In this document: positions 8,743-17,834 of the stretch, one piece after another
Layout: every line of letters starts with the position of its first letter
Numbering within the stretch: position 1 is the stretch's first letter
Assembly: GCA_003263775.1 (NCBI GenBank)
Contig: JYJJ01000079.1
Span: forward strand, 434,001 to 498,000
Direction: 5' to 3'
From: Vibrio maritimus
GTDB lineage: Bacteria > Pseudomonadota > Gammaproteobacteria > Enterobacterales > Vibrionaceae
Length of the DNA: 64,000 bases
The notes under the pieces: generated by a model
What the model saw: only the letters and a program-made list of their open reading frames with translations
The model's database searches: none
What the model was told of the DNA's origin: nothing
Program-made: the position numbers and the translations under genes

Positions 8743-10613
8743 ATGACGAGGCCTAACCACAGGATGTGGTATACATTGAAGAGAAAAGATAAGTTGTCCA
8801 TTCTGCAGAATATGAATGGTCAAGAGCGAGATAAAATCCTCGCCAGTATGCGAACACCAGATACCGCCTCTATCGCTAGGTCTATTTTCGGTTGGTGCTC
8901 GCTAGAACATAACTTCCTGAAACTGGGTTATATAACAGACCAAATTGGTTCTTACGCGCTCACCGCATCCATTGAGGTAACAACAGAAGAAGACCCAATT
9001 CTAAGCGCGTTGCAGTCATTACTTAGTCCAAGCCGGTCGCTCACATTGAATTACCAACCCGTCCACTCTCTGTCTAAACGACCTGTAGGCGTTGCATTCG
9101 TCTTGTGCGAAGAGCAATCTCAAACTTTTGATTTGCTATATCGCTTACAACAAACACTATCGCTATGGTTGGCTAGAAAAGAGACAGCAATAAAGATCAA
9201 ATCCATTCGGCGCGGCTATCAACGCAAAAAGCGGAACATCAACACTTAGTCGATACGGTTAACCACGACAAGCACAAGTTGGAAAAGCGCATGCTCTATC
9301 AACTCAGTCACGATTCCGCGACGAACATGCTCAATCGCTCAGGTTTAGAGAATGCGTTATTAGCTTCGTTCGATAGTGTGCCTATCGTTAACGGTGAAGC
9401 CTATTTGAGCGTCATACTGGTTCAATTTACCAATGGAGAACGCGTACAAGCCCGAATCGGTTGTGAAGGTTGGGATGAACTATTAAAAGAGTTTGAGCTA
9501 AAAGTCTCAGAAGTCACCCCTCAAATCCACTACTTTTCCAGGATCTCCACAACTGAACTTGCCCTTGCTACCGTCGTTCCCTCCTTTGACGATCAATGCC
9601 TACCCAGACTGTGCAAACAGATTTCACAAGTCGCCAAACAAGGTTTTTTCTATCAAGGGCAAGAAGTCCATTTACACAGCTATATGGGGGTAGCCAACTC
9701 TTTTCACACTCAAGACGCCAGCCAACTTATTGATAACTCGTTCCACGCTGCGTTAGCGTGTAAAGAATCCGGGGAACTTGTCTCTTTTTATACCCAAGCT
9801 GACCAACAGAGCCAGAAAGCATTCAACCAGTTAGAGCACTACCTACTTCAAGCCGTACGAAACGATGATCTTATTTTGTACTTTCAGCCCAAGGTCGATC
9901 TTGTTTCTAAAAAATGGACTGGCGCCGAGGTTCTACTTCGTTGGAAACACCCAGTGCTCGGAGAGATGTCCAATGAAGCCCTGATCCACATGGCGGAGCA
10001 AAATGGGCTAATTATCGAGGTTGGTTATTTTGTATTGAGTAACGCTATTGATCGTGCTTCAGAGTGGATTGAGTTTTCTCCGGACTTCTGTTTGTCAATC
10101 AACGTTTCCGCTAAACAAATATGCTTACCTACGTTTGCTAGTAAAGTAGCTGCCTTACTAGAGCAGTATGAGCTGCCACCTAAAAACCTTGAACTAGAGC
10201 TAACCGAAAGCTGCCTCGTTACCAACTTCGAGGTAGCCAAATCCAATATTGATACCCTTAGATTGTTAGGAGTGAAGTTTGCTCTTGATGACTTTGGTAC
10301 TGGATATGCCTCATTTAACTACCTTAGGAAGCTGCCGTTTAGTGCACTAAAGATCGACAAAGAATTTTTGACCAATATCTTTGATAATCCCCAAGACAAG
10401 TCTATTTTTCGCTCCATCACCAACATAGCCAAAAAGCTCGACAAGCAAGTCGTTGTTGAGGGCGTTGAAACACGCGAACAACACTTGTTTATTTCCAATG
10501 AACAGTGCGATGTCGGACAGGGCTATTTCTACGCTAAACCGATGCCTCGTGACATCTTTGAAATCGAACTACAAAAACAGTATCCACCACCAAAGAATTT
10601 TGTTATTCGCTAG
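8743..10613 (+). CDS. EAL-domain cyclic-di-GMP phosphodiesterase with degenerate GGDEF, frameshifted
   Basis: Corrected length is about 623 residues. The N-terminal 150 residues are an unrecognised, GAF-like sensor region. A helical linker leads to a GGDEF-like domain that begins HDSATNMLNRSGLENALL but has no GGDEF active-site motif, so it is not a cyclase. The C-terminal EAL domain is well kept: EVLLRWKHP in place of EAxLR, ELELTES, LDDFGTGYAS, LKIDKEF and VVVEGVET, so hydrolysis of cyclic di-GMP is plausible. The frame breaks near 9193 in an AAA run; adding one A gives a continuous helical linker (ETAIKDQIHSARLSTQKAE). Start uncertain: ATG 8743 or 8764. It is the only gene of its transcription unit. 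Confidence 0.75.
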
Positions 10614-10736
10614 CCAAGTTCGCGGCTTTTGCTCAACAACCAAAATGGATTTGCTATTATTCAAGCAAACCCTTTACCCGCGATGGTTCGCCTCCTATAA
10701 TCGCGCACCAACCTTTTGAAATTCGAGACATTCGAC

Positions 10737-12392
10737 ATGGATCTACTCATAGCCAAACTTAAAAAGATCGAAAAGCAAAATTATCGTGCTTACCAACAAA
10801 TTAAAGGTAGCTACGATTTCACTGATTTTGAGTTTCACATCGATCACGTTCAGTCTGATCCATACGCAGCAGCTTCACGAGTGCGCGCTTTTCGTCGCTG
10901 GGCACCAACAGGCCTAGAATGGCTAAAAGAGCAATCGACAGCCTACCAGATTGCTGCGCGTGATTATCTTGCTAGGCAGTTTGCTTTATTTGCTAAACAA
11001 GAGAATAACGTCTCGATTTCAACGACCGGTCAAACCGTACTGGATTCAACGGCTGTTGTGTTTACTGATGAAGGGATTGAGCTTCGCTTCCGCATCAATC
11101 TGCCGGCCGAAGGTCGCAGCATTTTGGCGAAGAAAGCGATCAACATCATGACTTTCCATTTACCAAAATACATTCGTAAAGCCACGATTGATCGCGAGCT
11201 GGATATCACAGCTTTGAAACATCACTGTGAAGTGATTGAAGACCAAGTCATGTTACGAGAGCAGCTTGAAGCCAAAAATCTTGTGGCTTTTGTTGCTAAC
11301 GGTAGTGTTCTTCCTCGTCTAGCTGGTAACTGCGACCTACCTATGAAAGAGGCTGTTCCATTCACATCACCGGCTTCTTTAGAGGTGACTCTGACACGCC
11401 CTAATCAAGGTGACATAAAAGGCATGGGTGTTCCTGCAGGTGTTACCTTGATTGTTGGTGGCGGCTTCCATGGTAAATCCACACTTCTGAACGCACTAGA
11501 GAAAGCGATTTACGATCATATCCCGGGAGATGGTCGCGAAGGTGTGGTGACTCTCAACAATGCTTGTAAAATCAAGGCAGAAGATGGTCGCTCAATCCAC
11601 AACCTAAACTTAAGTAACTACATCAATCACTTGCCATTTGGTAAACAAACCAGCGACTTTAGCACTCAGGATGCTTCAGGCTCTACGTCTCAAGCGGCTT
11701 GGCTTCAAGAGTCTATTGAGTCTGGTGCGACAGCCATCATGATTGATGAGGACACCTCAGCAACAAACTTCATGATCCGTGATGAGCGTATGCAGGCGTT
11801 GGTTTCAAAAGGCGATGAGCCTATCACTCCATTTGTCGACCGAGTTGGACAACTTCGTGATGAGCTCGATATCTCAACCATCATAGTAATGGGTGGTTCA
11901 GGAGATTACTTGGACGTAGCTGACACTGTAATTCAAATGCACGACTATCAAGCGATTGATGTAACGGAGAAAGCGCGTGAGGTGATCAAGCTTCACCCAA
12001 CAGAGCGCCAAAACGAGTGTGAGAAGCCGATTGAACTTATCCCGCCTCGCCATGTAGATTGCGCTCACCTACAGAAACTGCTTATCGACGGTAAGTATCG
12101 CGTTTCTGGTAAAGGTGGAAACAACCTAAGATTTGGTAAAGAGCATATTGATGTTCAAGCACTAGAACAACTGGAGTCGAACTCAGAGCTCAACGCAATT
12201 GGCTGGACATTATTCCAGTTTGCGCAAAATCCAGACTGGTCAATACATCCACCAAAAGATATTGCGTCACTGCTAGAGGGAAATTGGAGTGCAACCATGC
12301 CAAACTCGGGCGATCTTGCAAAGCCACGCGTTGTTGATGTACTAGCGACCCTAAACCGTCTTCGAGCTGGAAAAATGAGACAGCCTCGCTAA
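10737..12392 (+). CDS. Predicted ATPase of the ABC class (COG3044 family)
   Basis: A 551-residue soluble P-loop ATPase that is conserved in gammaproteobacteria but has no established function. The nucleotide-binding loop is LIVGGGFHGKSTLLNALEKAIYDHIPGDGRE, a distinctive family form of Walker A, and a Walker B-like segment is TAIMIDEDTSATNFMIRD. A later DTVIQMHDY stretch resembles the switch region. No membrane segment and no transporter partner are seen, so it is not a classic ABC importer. An earlier TTG at 10716 is open, but the ATG at 10737 gives the normal family start (MDLLIAKLKKIEKQNYRAY). Intergenic hairpins lie downstream. Confidence 0.75.
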   Translation: MDLLIAKLKKIEKQNYRAYQQIKGSYDFTDFEFHIDHVQSDPYAAASRVRAFRRWAPTGLEWLKEQSTAYQIAARDYLARQFALFAKQENNVSISTTGQTVLDSTAVVFTDEGIELRFRINLPAEGRSILAKKAINIMTFHLPKYIRKATIDRELDITALKHHCEVIEDQVMLREQLEAKNLVAFVANGSVLPRLAGNCDLPMKEAVPFTSPASLEVTLTRPNQGDIKGMGVPAGVTLIVGGGFHGKSTLLNALEKAIYDHIPGDGREGVVTLNNACKIKAEDGRSIHNLNLSNYINHLPFGKQTSDFSTQDASGSTSQAAWLQESIESGATAIMIDEDTSATNFMIRDERMQALVSKGDEPITPFVDRVGQLRDELDISTIIVMGGSGDYLDVADTVIQMHDYQAIDVTEKAREVIKLHPTERQNECEKPIELIPPRHVDCAHLQKLLIDGKYRVSGKGGNNLRFGKEHIDVQALEQLESNSELNAIGWTLFQFAQNPDWSIHPPKDIASLLEGNWSATMPNSGDLAKPRVVDVLATLNRLRAGKMRQPR

Positions 12393-12444
12393 ACAGCACT
12401 CTCTCATTAAACAACACTCTTTCGTTACACAAAATAGTTCAGCA

Positions 12445-12481
12445 AAGCGTGGTCACTACTCTTTGAGCAATGACCACGCTT
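12445..12481. repeat. 11-bp inverted repeat over the end of the DnaJ-related gene
   Basis: AAGCGTGGTCA (12445-12455) and TGACCACGCTT (12471-12481) form a perfect stem whose loop contains the stop codon of the minus-strand gene. There is no T-run, so it is at best a weak terminator between two convergent genes. Confidence 0.45.
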
Positions 12482-13067
12482 CACAATAAATCCGAAACTT
12501 TTCTGTATCCCCACCCGACCGATCTGGATGCCATTTCAAGGCTAACCTACGCCAAGCATGGCGTATCTCCTTTTGTGTTGCTGATTCATCTAGCTCAAAA
12601 CAAGCCAAAGCCTGCTTTTGTGACATTGTCACCTCGCCAACACCAACATGCTGCTTGTATCGAGTCCAGAACTCTTCAAGTAACCGTTTTACTTCTCGGT
12701 TGTCAGCCTCGTAATGTGACCAATCAAGATAATAATCACGCAATGGGTCTTCATTGGTAACGTTATGTTGGGAGGGATTGTATGGCATTAAACGAATGTC
12801 CATCGCTTCGACTTGTAACCATTTCTCAGGTAACAATATAGCCTGAAGCTGATAAAGAGCATTCATTAGCAAGAAGTTTCGTTTGAATAGATCTTTCTCT
12901 GCGCTGTCATCGAGGATTGGGATAAGTTCTTTTTCAGCCAATACAGCAAACAGTTTGTGGATTTGAAGGCTATTGGCCTGCCGCTCTACTACATTGAGTA
13001 CAGACCATAGTAGTGGGTTCTCGGTTTGACGCTGAACGTGTATTTGATGAGGTAAAGATTCCGTCAA
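12456..13067 (-). CDS. DnaJ-related protein with C-terminal J domain
   Basis: A 203-residue cytoplasmic protein with an N-terminal DNAJ-related domain (ENPLLWSVLNVVERQ to about residue 140) and a C-terminal J domain. The J domain shows the essential HPD tripeptide in RRLALKWHPDRSGGD, preceded by ACFELDESATQKEIRHAWRR. J domains stimulate the ATPase of DnaK-type Hsp70 chaperones; with the J domain at the end and no Cys-rich or substrate-binding region, this is a specialised co-chaperone whose client is unknown. It is convergent with the ABC-class ATPase and on the same strand as the small exported protein upstream. Confidence 0.75.
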   Translation of the reverse strand: MTESLPHQIHVQRQTENPLLWSVLNVVERQANSLQIHKLFAVLAEKELIPILDDSAEKDLFKRNFLLMNALYQLQAILLPEKWLQVEAMDIRLMPYNPSQHNVTNEDPLRDYYLDWSHYEADNREVKRLLEEFWTRYKQHVGVGEVTMSQKQALACFELDESATQKEIRHAWRRLALKWHPDRSGGDTEKFRIYCEAWSLLKE

Positions 13068-13194
13068 GCCGCACTCCCTGTCTAAACGGCGCTAATTCTA
13101 TCTCTATGGTAGCACTACATCGTAAAGAACAGGAAATGGCAAAACACGCAAAGTGCTATGCCCATTCCGAAAATCTATGTTGCCTAGAGGTCTG

Positions 13195-13590
13195 TTAGCT
13201 CTTCAGTTGCATCGCGTTGTAAGTCTCACTTTTTACGCCAGATTGACGCTTCTTCATGAGTACTTCAATCGATCTCGCACTATTAGTGACCTTGTAACGA
13301 ATAGTTTGATTTAAGTAGGTGTCATTTCTACGAGCTTCTCTCGCTTCAAGCTTCATTGTCTTACTGCTGCGGCTAACCTCACAACGGTATTCCCAATCGC
13401 CATCAAAGTCTTTCAATGACATCAATACACGCTTCCCCGAACCAGTTTGTGTCTTGATATTACGTGGTTTTTTGTCCAGCGCTAACGACAGTCCTGCAGT
13501 ACAGATCTGTTCGTTACTCATATTCGCCGCCATGGCCGGTGCCGATACTCCCAGCGCCAAGCCAAGTAATATCCAATTATTAAGTTTCAT
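13195..13590 (-). CDS. Small exported protein of unknown function
   Basis: Not recognised. The 131-residue product has a clear Sec signal peptide (MKLNNWILLGLALGVSAPAMA, cleavage after AMA) followed by a basic, probably soluble periplasmic domain. Two cysteines (in EQICTAG and EYRCEVS) could form a disulfide bond. The rest is rich in Lys, Arg and Ser. It is flanked by the DnaJ-related gene and aroG on the same strand, with a terminator separating it from aroG, so it probably has its own promoter in 13591-13650. No function is proposed. Confidence 0.65.
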   Translation of the reverse strand: MKLNNWILLGLALGVSAPAMAANMSNEQICTAGLSLALDKKPRNIKTQTGSGKRVLMSLKDFDGDWEYRCEVSRSSKTMKLEAREARRNDTYLNQTIRYKVTNSARSIEVLMKKRQSGVKSETYNAMQLKS

Positions 13591-13654
13591 GTGCCTCTCC
13601 CCTATACAGTATGCCGCACATTAAAACATGACGTACGGTAAATGACAAATAAAA

Positions 13655-13678
13655 AAGCCTTCACCGAGGTAAAGGCTT
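13655..13678 (-). terminator. Rho-independent terminator after aroG
   Basis: Stem AAGCCTT / AAGGCTT, with an A-run on the left that gives a T-run on the minus strand. It lies 19 nt past the aroG stop. Confidence 0.8.
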
Positions 13679-13696
13679 AAAATTAAGGAGGTTTAC

Positions 13697-14749
13697 TTAG
13701 GCTTTACGACGCGCTTCAACAGCGTCCGCTAGTTCACGTAGCACTTGCTCAGTGTCTTCCCAACCGATACAAGCATCTGTGATTGATTGCCCGTAGGTTG
13801 GGGCTACACCATCAACCAAATCTTGGCGGCCTTCAACAAGATGCGACTCAATCATAACACCAAAGATTGCATCTTCACCGTTCGCCATTTGCTGGGCAAC
13901 ATCTGTTGACACGACTTTTTGACGTTGGAACTGTTTAGAGCTGTTCGCGTGACTAAAGTCGATCATGACTTTCGCAGGTAGACCGTTAGTGGTCAGCTCG
14001 TCTTTAATCGCTTTAACATGGGCTGCACTGTAGTTTGGCTCTTTACCACCACGCAAAATGATATGGCAATCTGGGTTACCTGCAGTTTCAATAATCGCAG
14101 AGTGACCGTATTTTGTTACCGACAAGAAGTGGTGAGAAGCGCTTGCAGAGCGAATTGCGTCTGATGCAATTTTGATGTTGCCATCTGTACCATTCTTGAA
14201 GCCAACTGGGCATGAGATACCAGAAGCTAGCTCACGGTGAACCTGAGATTCCGTAGTGCGTGCGCCAATTGCGCCCCAACTAATAAGATCTGCCACATAC
14301 TGTGGTGTGATCATATCTAGGAATTCACTCGCTGTCGGCATACCCATGTCAGTAAGATCAAGCAGAAGCTTACGACCCATGCGTAGACCGTCGTTAATTT
14401 TGAACGTGTCGTTTAGGTAAGGGTCGTTGATCAGACCTTTCCAACCAACCGTGGTACGCGGTTTTTCAAAGTAAACTCGCATCACGATTTCTAAACGGTC
14501 ACCAAGCTCATCACGAAGTACTTTCAAACGCTTGCCATACTCAACAGCCGCTTCAGGATCATGAATTGAGCAAGGGCCAACGATCACAAGTAGGCGGTCA
14601 TCTTCGCCTTCAAGAATGTTATGGATCGCTTTACGTGCGTTAAACGTGGTAGAAGAAGCGACTTCAGTCGCTGGAAACTTCTCTAACACAGCAACCGGTG
14701 GTAAAAGTTCTTTTACTTTATTAATTCTTACGTCATCAGTTTGGAACAT
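13697..14749 (-). CDS. aroG: 3-deoxy-7-phosphoheptulonate synthase (DAHP synthase), AroG type
   Basis: Condenses phosphoenolpyruvate and erythrose 4-phosphate in the first step of the shikimate pathway. The 350 residues align well with the E. coli AroG class I enzyme: LLPPVAVLEKFPATE at the start, VIVGPCSIHDP, RVYFEKPRTTVGWKG, GARTTESQVHRELASG, CPVGFKNGTDG, HIILRGGKEPNY and VMIDFSHANSSK, which carry the substrate and metal ligands. The N-terminal region used for feedback control is present; its start (RINKVKELLPPVAVLEK) is closest to the phenylalanine-sensitive enzyme, though the paralogues AroF and AroH are similar. It is monocistronic with a long leader. A TyrR-like box lies 170-190 bp upstream. 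Confidence 0.88.
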   Translation of the reverse strand: MFQTDDVRINKVKELLPPVAVLEKFPATEVASSTTFNARKAIHNILEGEDDRLLVIVGPCSIHDPEAAVEYGKRLKVLRDELGDRLEIVMRVYFEKPRTTVGWKGLINDPYLNDTFKINDGLRMGRKLLLDLTDMGMPTASEFLDMITPQYVADLISWGAIGARTTESQVHRELASGISCPVGFKNGTDGNIKIASDAIRSASASHHFLSVTKYGHSAIIETAGNPDCHIILRGGKEPNYSAAHVKAIKDELTTNGLPAKVMIDFSHANSSKQFQRQKVVSTDVAQQMANGEDAIFGVMIESHLVEGRQDLVDGVAPTYGQSITDACIGWEDTEQVLRELADAVEARRKA

Positions 14750-14786
14750 CGCTTACTTCTTCCTATTCTCTAAATCTACATCTTAT

Positions 14787-14829
14787 GAGCGCGACCACCA
14801 CAATCCATTATGTGATTTGTATCGCGCTC
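14787..14829 (-). promoter_or_regulatory. Leader hairpin upstream of aroG
   Basis: GAGCGCGA (14787-14794) pairs with TCGCGCTC (14822-14829), and an inner CACA/TGTG pair extends the structure. It lies 38-80 nt before the aroG start codon. A reading frame inside has no run of aromatic codons, so classic attenuation is not supported. Confidence 0.4.
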
Positions 14830-14920
14830 TTTCCTGTAACTTATCCGCTTAGAACAAGAAGTGCAATCACTAATTTTAAAAAAACGCAAATTTCTTCACC
14901 GTTTTTACAAATTAACACCG

Positions 14921-14938
14921 TGTAAAGTTTTAATTACA
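14921..14938. promoter_or_regulatory. TyrR-like box upstream of aroG
   Basis: TGTAAA-GTTTTA-ATTACA matches the TyrR consensus TGTAAAN6TTTACA in 11 of 12 defined positions. It is in the aroG upstream region, where E. coli aroG is also TyrR-regulated. A weaker half-site pair (TGTAAA on the minus strand near 14905-14910) is adjacent. Confidence 0.6.
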
Positions 14939-14953
14939 GCTAACTTTTCACCC

Positions 14954-17698
14954 TTAAGGGTTGATTAACAAAGAAAACTTGCTGGAATTTCGACCAAACT
15001 CCTGTTTAGCCATACGATCAAGATCACTCAAAGTTACGCTGTCTGCCACCGATTCGTAGTTATAAAGTGCCTCGGTGCCATAACCTAGTAGCCAATAACG
15101 GAACAGCATAAAACTCATATTCTCTGGATTATCTGTCCAAGGAGCGAGATCGCTTTTTAGCTGAGCAACCACTTTGTCACGCTCTTGAGCTTCGAAGCCT
15201 TTGAGCACTCCTTTGGTAACATCTTGGAACAAGTTCATGGCCTTTGCTTCGTCTTCTGGCTCTACATGGGCATAAAACGACCAACCAACCAAGCCATTTC
15301 CTTCCTGTACGAAACCATAAGCTTGTGGACTGTAATCCAGTGAGTTGTCCACTCGAACTGTTTTCATTACTCGTTCATTAAGTAGCCTTTGCAACAAGTC
15401 CTCTGCAAACACATCTTTTGCTGTTCTCGGCTCACTTCGCTCAGCAACTGTCACCATGTACACTTTAGATTTACCATCGTCAGATGGATAGCTGTCTATG
15501 GTCTTCACATTTCCCTCCCCTAACGATGTGAGCGAGACGGTAGGCCACTGGTATGCAGCTTCGCTAGTAAATTTTATGTTCGCTATGTACTGCTCCAATA
15601 TCGGTTGAAGTTGGGTTACCGGCTTGCCTCCTACTAGAACCATTTTATAACCACGGTTAACTCGGAATAGTTTATTGTAAGCCTCTATTACATCCTCTTT
15701 ATCCGCCATAGCAATCTCTGCTTCAGTTCTTGGTTGCAAGTGACTATTTGCATCCAAACCGATCTTAAACGCATCACTAAACGTCTTGAATTCAGGAGCT
15801 TGCTTTAAACGATTGAGCTCATTGGTGAGCATTGTCTTGGCTTTATCCACGGCCGAACTATCTACATCGGTCAGAGACATAGCATGATGCATTACGGACA
15901 TGACATCTGCGATACCCTTTTCATTAGTACCAAACACTACCCCGTGTTTAATGTCGTGGATGAAGGGTTCCATGTAACTATTAGTGCGACGAAATGCTCG
16001 CTCTATTTGCTCTGGCGTTAAGGGGCCAATATTGCTGTTAAGAGCAACTAGCGGGAATAACTGTCCAGAGGCCATTGACTCGTTGTCAAGTACCGCCGAG
16101 CCACCAAGAGAGCCGAACCATCCGTAAAACTTATCTGCAGCTTTATCATGTTGTGCATATAAAACTTCAATGCCATTACTTAACGTCAATTGAACCAACT
16201 CATTGCCTTTCTTCTCCAATGACACAACGCTTCCTTTGGTGCTTGGAGTAATAAGCGCTTTAGTAACGACCATCTCAAGTGGCTTGTCTGTTTTTTGCTT
16301 CAGTCCCGCATTAATAACTTCAACATCAACAGACTCAAGTTTGGTGTTCACCGCGATAATTGGAGATTGTGAAAGCAGCTTTTTGATGGCTTTATTGGCG
16401 TCTTTTAAAGTCATCTTGTCGACCAAACGACGATGAACAGCAACATATTGTTTTGGATCTTGAGCAATACTCTGAGCTTGCAGCCTACCGAACTTATAGT
16501 CGACTAGCTCTTTTGGCGTCCAAGCCTGAATATCATTCAACAACTGGTCATTAAATGAGTTCCAACTTTGTTTTACGGTATCGAGCTCCTCTACACTGAT
16601 TCCGTGTTGCGTTAAAGATGCGATAGCGCCAGTCACCGCGCGCTGAACTTGCTCTCGCTCTGATTCTTCAAACCCTACCCCAATGACAAACAATCGGTTG
16701 CTATTCAAATCCAACGTATGAGAATTATTCCATTGCAAGGTAAACTCTGGCGAACGGTTCAGTTCAGACAATCTGTTGGAAATCAAATCACCAATAAAAT
16801 ACGTACCTAGTTGAACGAGCTGATCAGCTTCGGTATTCACTATTGGATTTGGCATTTGATAAGCGAGGTCTAGAGCGGCATGCTCCTGTGCCAAAGCCGT
16901 TGCGATTAAAGGTTCATCATTAAACTCAATGGGTTTAATGAGAGCTCGTCTTGGCTGCTCGCCCTTTTTTATTGAACTAAAATAGCGACTTATACTCGCA
17001 ACTACATCGCTTTGTCCCCAGTCACCAACGATCATGAGCTCCATGTTCTGCGGTTGATACCATTGCTGATAGAATCGCTGAAGCTCCTCCAAGTCCAAAT
17101 TTTCTATTGAGGATTTGCTACCGAGGATGTCATGAGATTCTAATGCCGTCCCCTTGAGCAAGTGCAGATACGCTTTATCGACGTATGGTTGAGGCTCTGG
17201 TCTTCTTTGCCTCATCTCGCCAATGACCACACCTTTTTCTTGCTCAATCATCTTCTCGGTGATGGTCATCCCACCTGCGACATAGGCTAGCCAAGATAGA
17301 GCTGCGTCTAGTGACTCTGCATCATCAATAGAAAGTTCATACGCTGTGTATTGGTTAAATGTAAACGCATTCAGGTCAGCTCCAAAACTTACTCCTGATT
17401 TGAACAGCTCTTCTTTTGCTGCATTCTGCTCTGGCACACCTTCTACTCTGAAAAATAAGTGCTCTAGAAAGTGTGCATAGCCGGATTGGTTTTGTGTTTC
17501 TTGAAGGCTTCCAGCGTGAACGACGAGCCTGAGAGCTATCGATTCACCCGATTTTTGATACTGGCTTACTAAAAGGCCATTTTCTAATTCCGTCGACATC
17601 CAACCTGGGTCTGGTTTAATGGGCACATCGCTCTCTGGAGAACAGCCGAATACAAAAACTAATACCCAAAACACACACCATAATTGCAGTTTTTTCAT
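14954..17698 (-). CDS. M16 family (pitrilysin-like) zinc protease, lipoprotein
   Basis: A 914-residue metalloprotease. Residues 1-19 are a lipoprotein signal ending in VFVFGC, with Cys19 the lipidated residue. The inverted zinc motif HFLEH is at residues 76-80, and the distal Glu ligand is probably in EKGVVIGEMRQRR. Two M16 halves can be traced: the active N-terminal domain pair and an inactive C-terminal pair (EKKGNELVQLTLSNGIEV onward) that helps close the chamber. It should degrade short peptides at the periplasmic face of a membrane. No Asp follows the lipidated Cys (it is Ser), which by the E. coli rule would favour the outer membrane. It is divergent from the VRR-NUC gene. Confidence 0.85.
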   Translation of the reverse strand: MKKLQLWCVFWVLVFVFGCSPESDVPIKPDPGWMSTELENGLLVSQYQKSGESIALRLVVHAGSLQETQNQSGYAHFLEHLFFRVEGVPEQNAAKEELFKSGVSFGADLNAFTFNQYTAYELSIDDAESLDAALSWLAYVAGGMTITEKMIEQEKGVVIGEMRQRRPEPQPYVDKAYLHLLKGTALESHDILGSKSSIENLDLEELQRFYQQWYQPQNMELMIVGDWGQSDVVASISRYFSSIKKGEQPRRALIKPIEFNDEPLIATALAQEHAALDLAYQMPNPIVNTEADQLVQLGTYFIGDLISNRLSELNRSPEFTLQWNNSHTLDLNSNRLFVIGVGFEESEREQVQRAVTGAIASLTQHGISVEELDTVKQSWNSFNDQLLNDIQAWTPKELVDYKFGRLQAQSIAQDPKQYVAVHRRLVDKMTLKDANKAIKKLLSQSPIIAVNTKLESVDVEVINAGLKQKTDKPLEMVVTKALITPSTKGSVVSLEKKGNELVQLTLSNGIEVLYAQHDKAADKFYGWFGSLGGSAVLDNESMASGQLFPLVALNSNIGPLTPEQIERAFRRTNSYMEPFIHDIKHGVVFGTNEKGIADVMSVMHHAMSLTDVDSSAVDKAKTMLTNELNRLKQAPEFKTFSDAFKIGLDANSHLQPRTEAEIAMADKEDVIEAYNKLFRVNRGYKMVLVGGKPVTQLQPILEQYIANIKFTSEAAYQWPTVSLTSLGEGNVKTIDSYPSDDGKSKVYMVTVAERSEPRTAKDVFAEDLLQRLLNERVMKTVRVDNSLDYSPQAYGFVQEGNGLVGWSFYAHVEPEDEAKAMNLFQDVTKGVLKGFEAQERDKVVAQLKSDLAPWTDNPENMSFMLFRYWLLGYGTEALYNYESVADSVTLSDLDRMAKQEFGRNSSKFSLLINP

Positions 17699-17747
17699 AC
17701 CAATACCTAGCTTGCGAGTAATACCGGTAAACGCTACGATGTTTCAT

Positions 17748-17775
17748 AAACCATTGAAATGCTATTCAATGGTTT
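17748..17775. repeat. 11-bp inverted repeat between divergent genes
   Basis: AAACCATTGAA (17748-17758) and TTCAATGGTTT (17765-17775), 6-nt spacer, in the 136-bp divergent region between the M16 protease and the VRR-NUC gene. A second short one follows, GACTC-n5-GAGTC (17790-17804). Either an operator or a hairpin. Confidence 0.45.
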
Positions 17776-17834
17776 GCATTTAGTTTTACGACTCAATGCG
17801 AGTCAATTCATAAAACCAAACTACAGGTCCTATA

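Noticed and set aside
9180..9300. Programmed ribosomal frameshift in the EAL gene
   Set aside because: The AAA run is short and no slippery heptamer or downstream structure was seen; similar breaks in many genes suggest error.
14788..14830. Leader-peptide attenuator before aroG
   Set aside because: The short frame has no run of Phe, Tyr or Trp codons and no alternative terminator was recognised.
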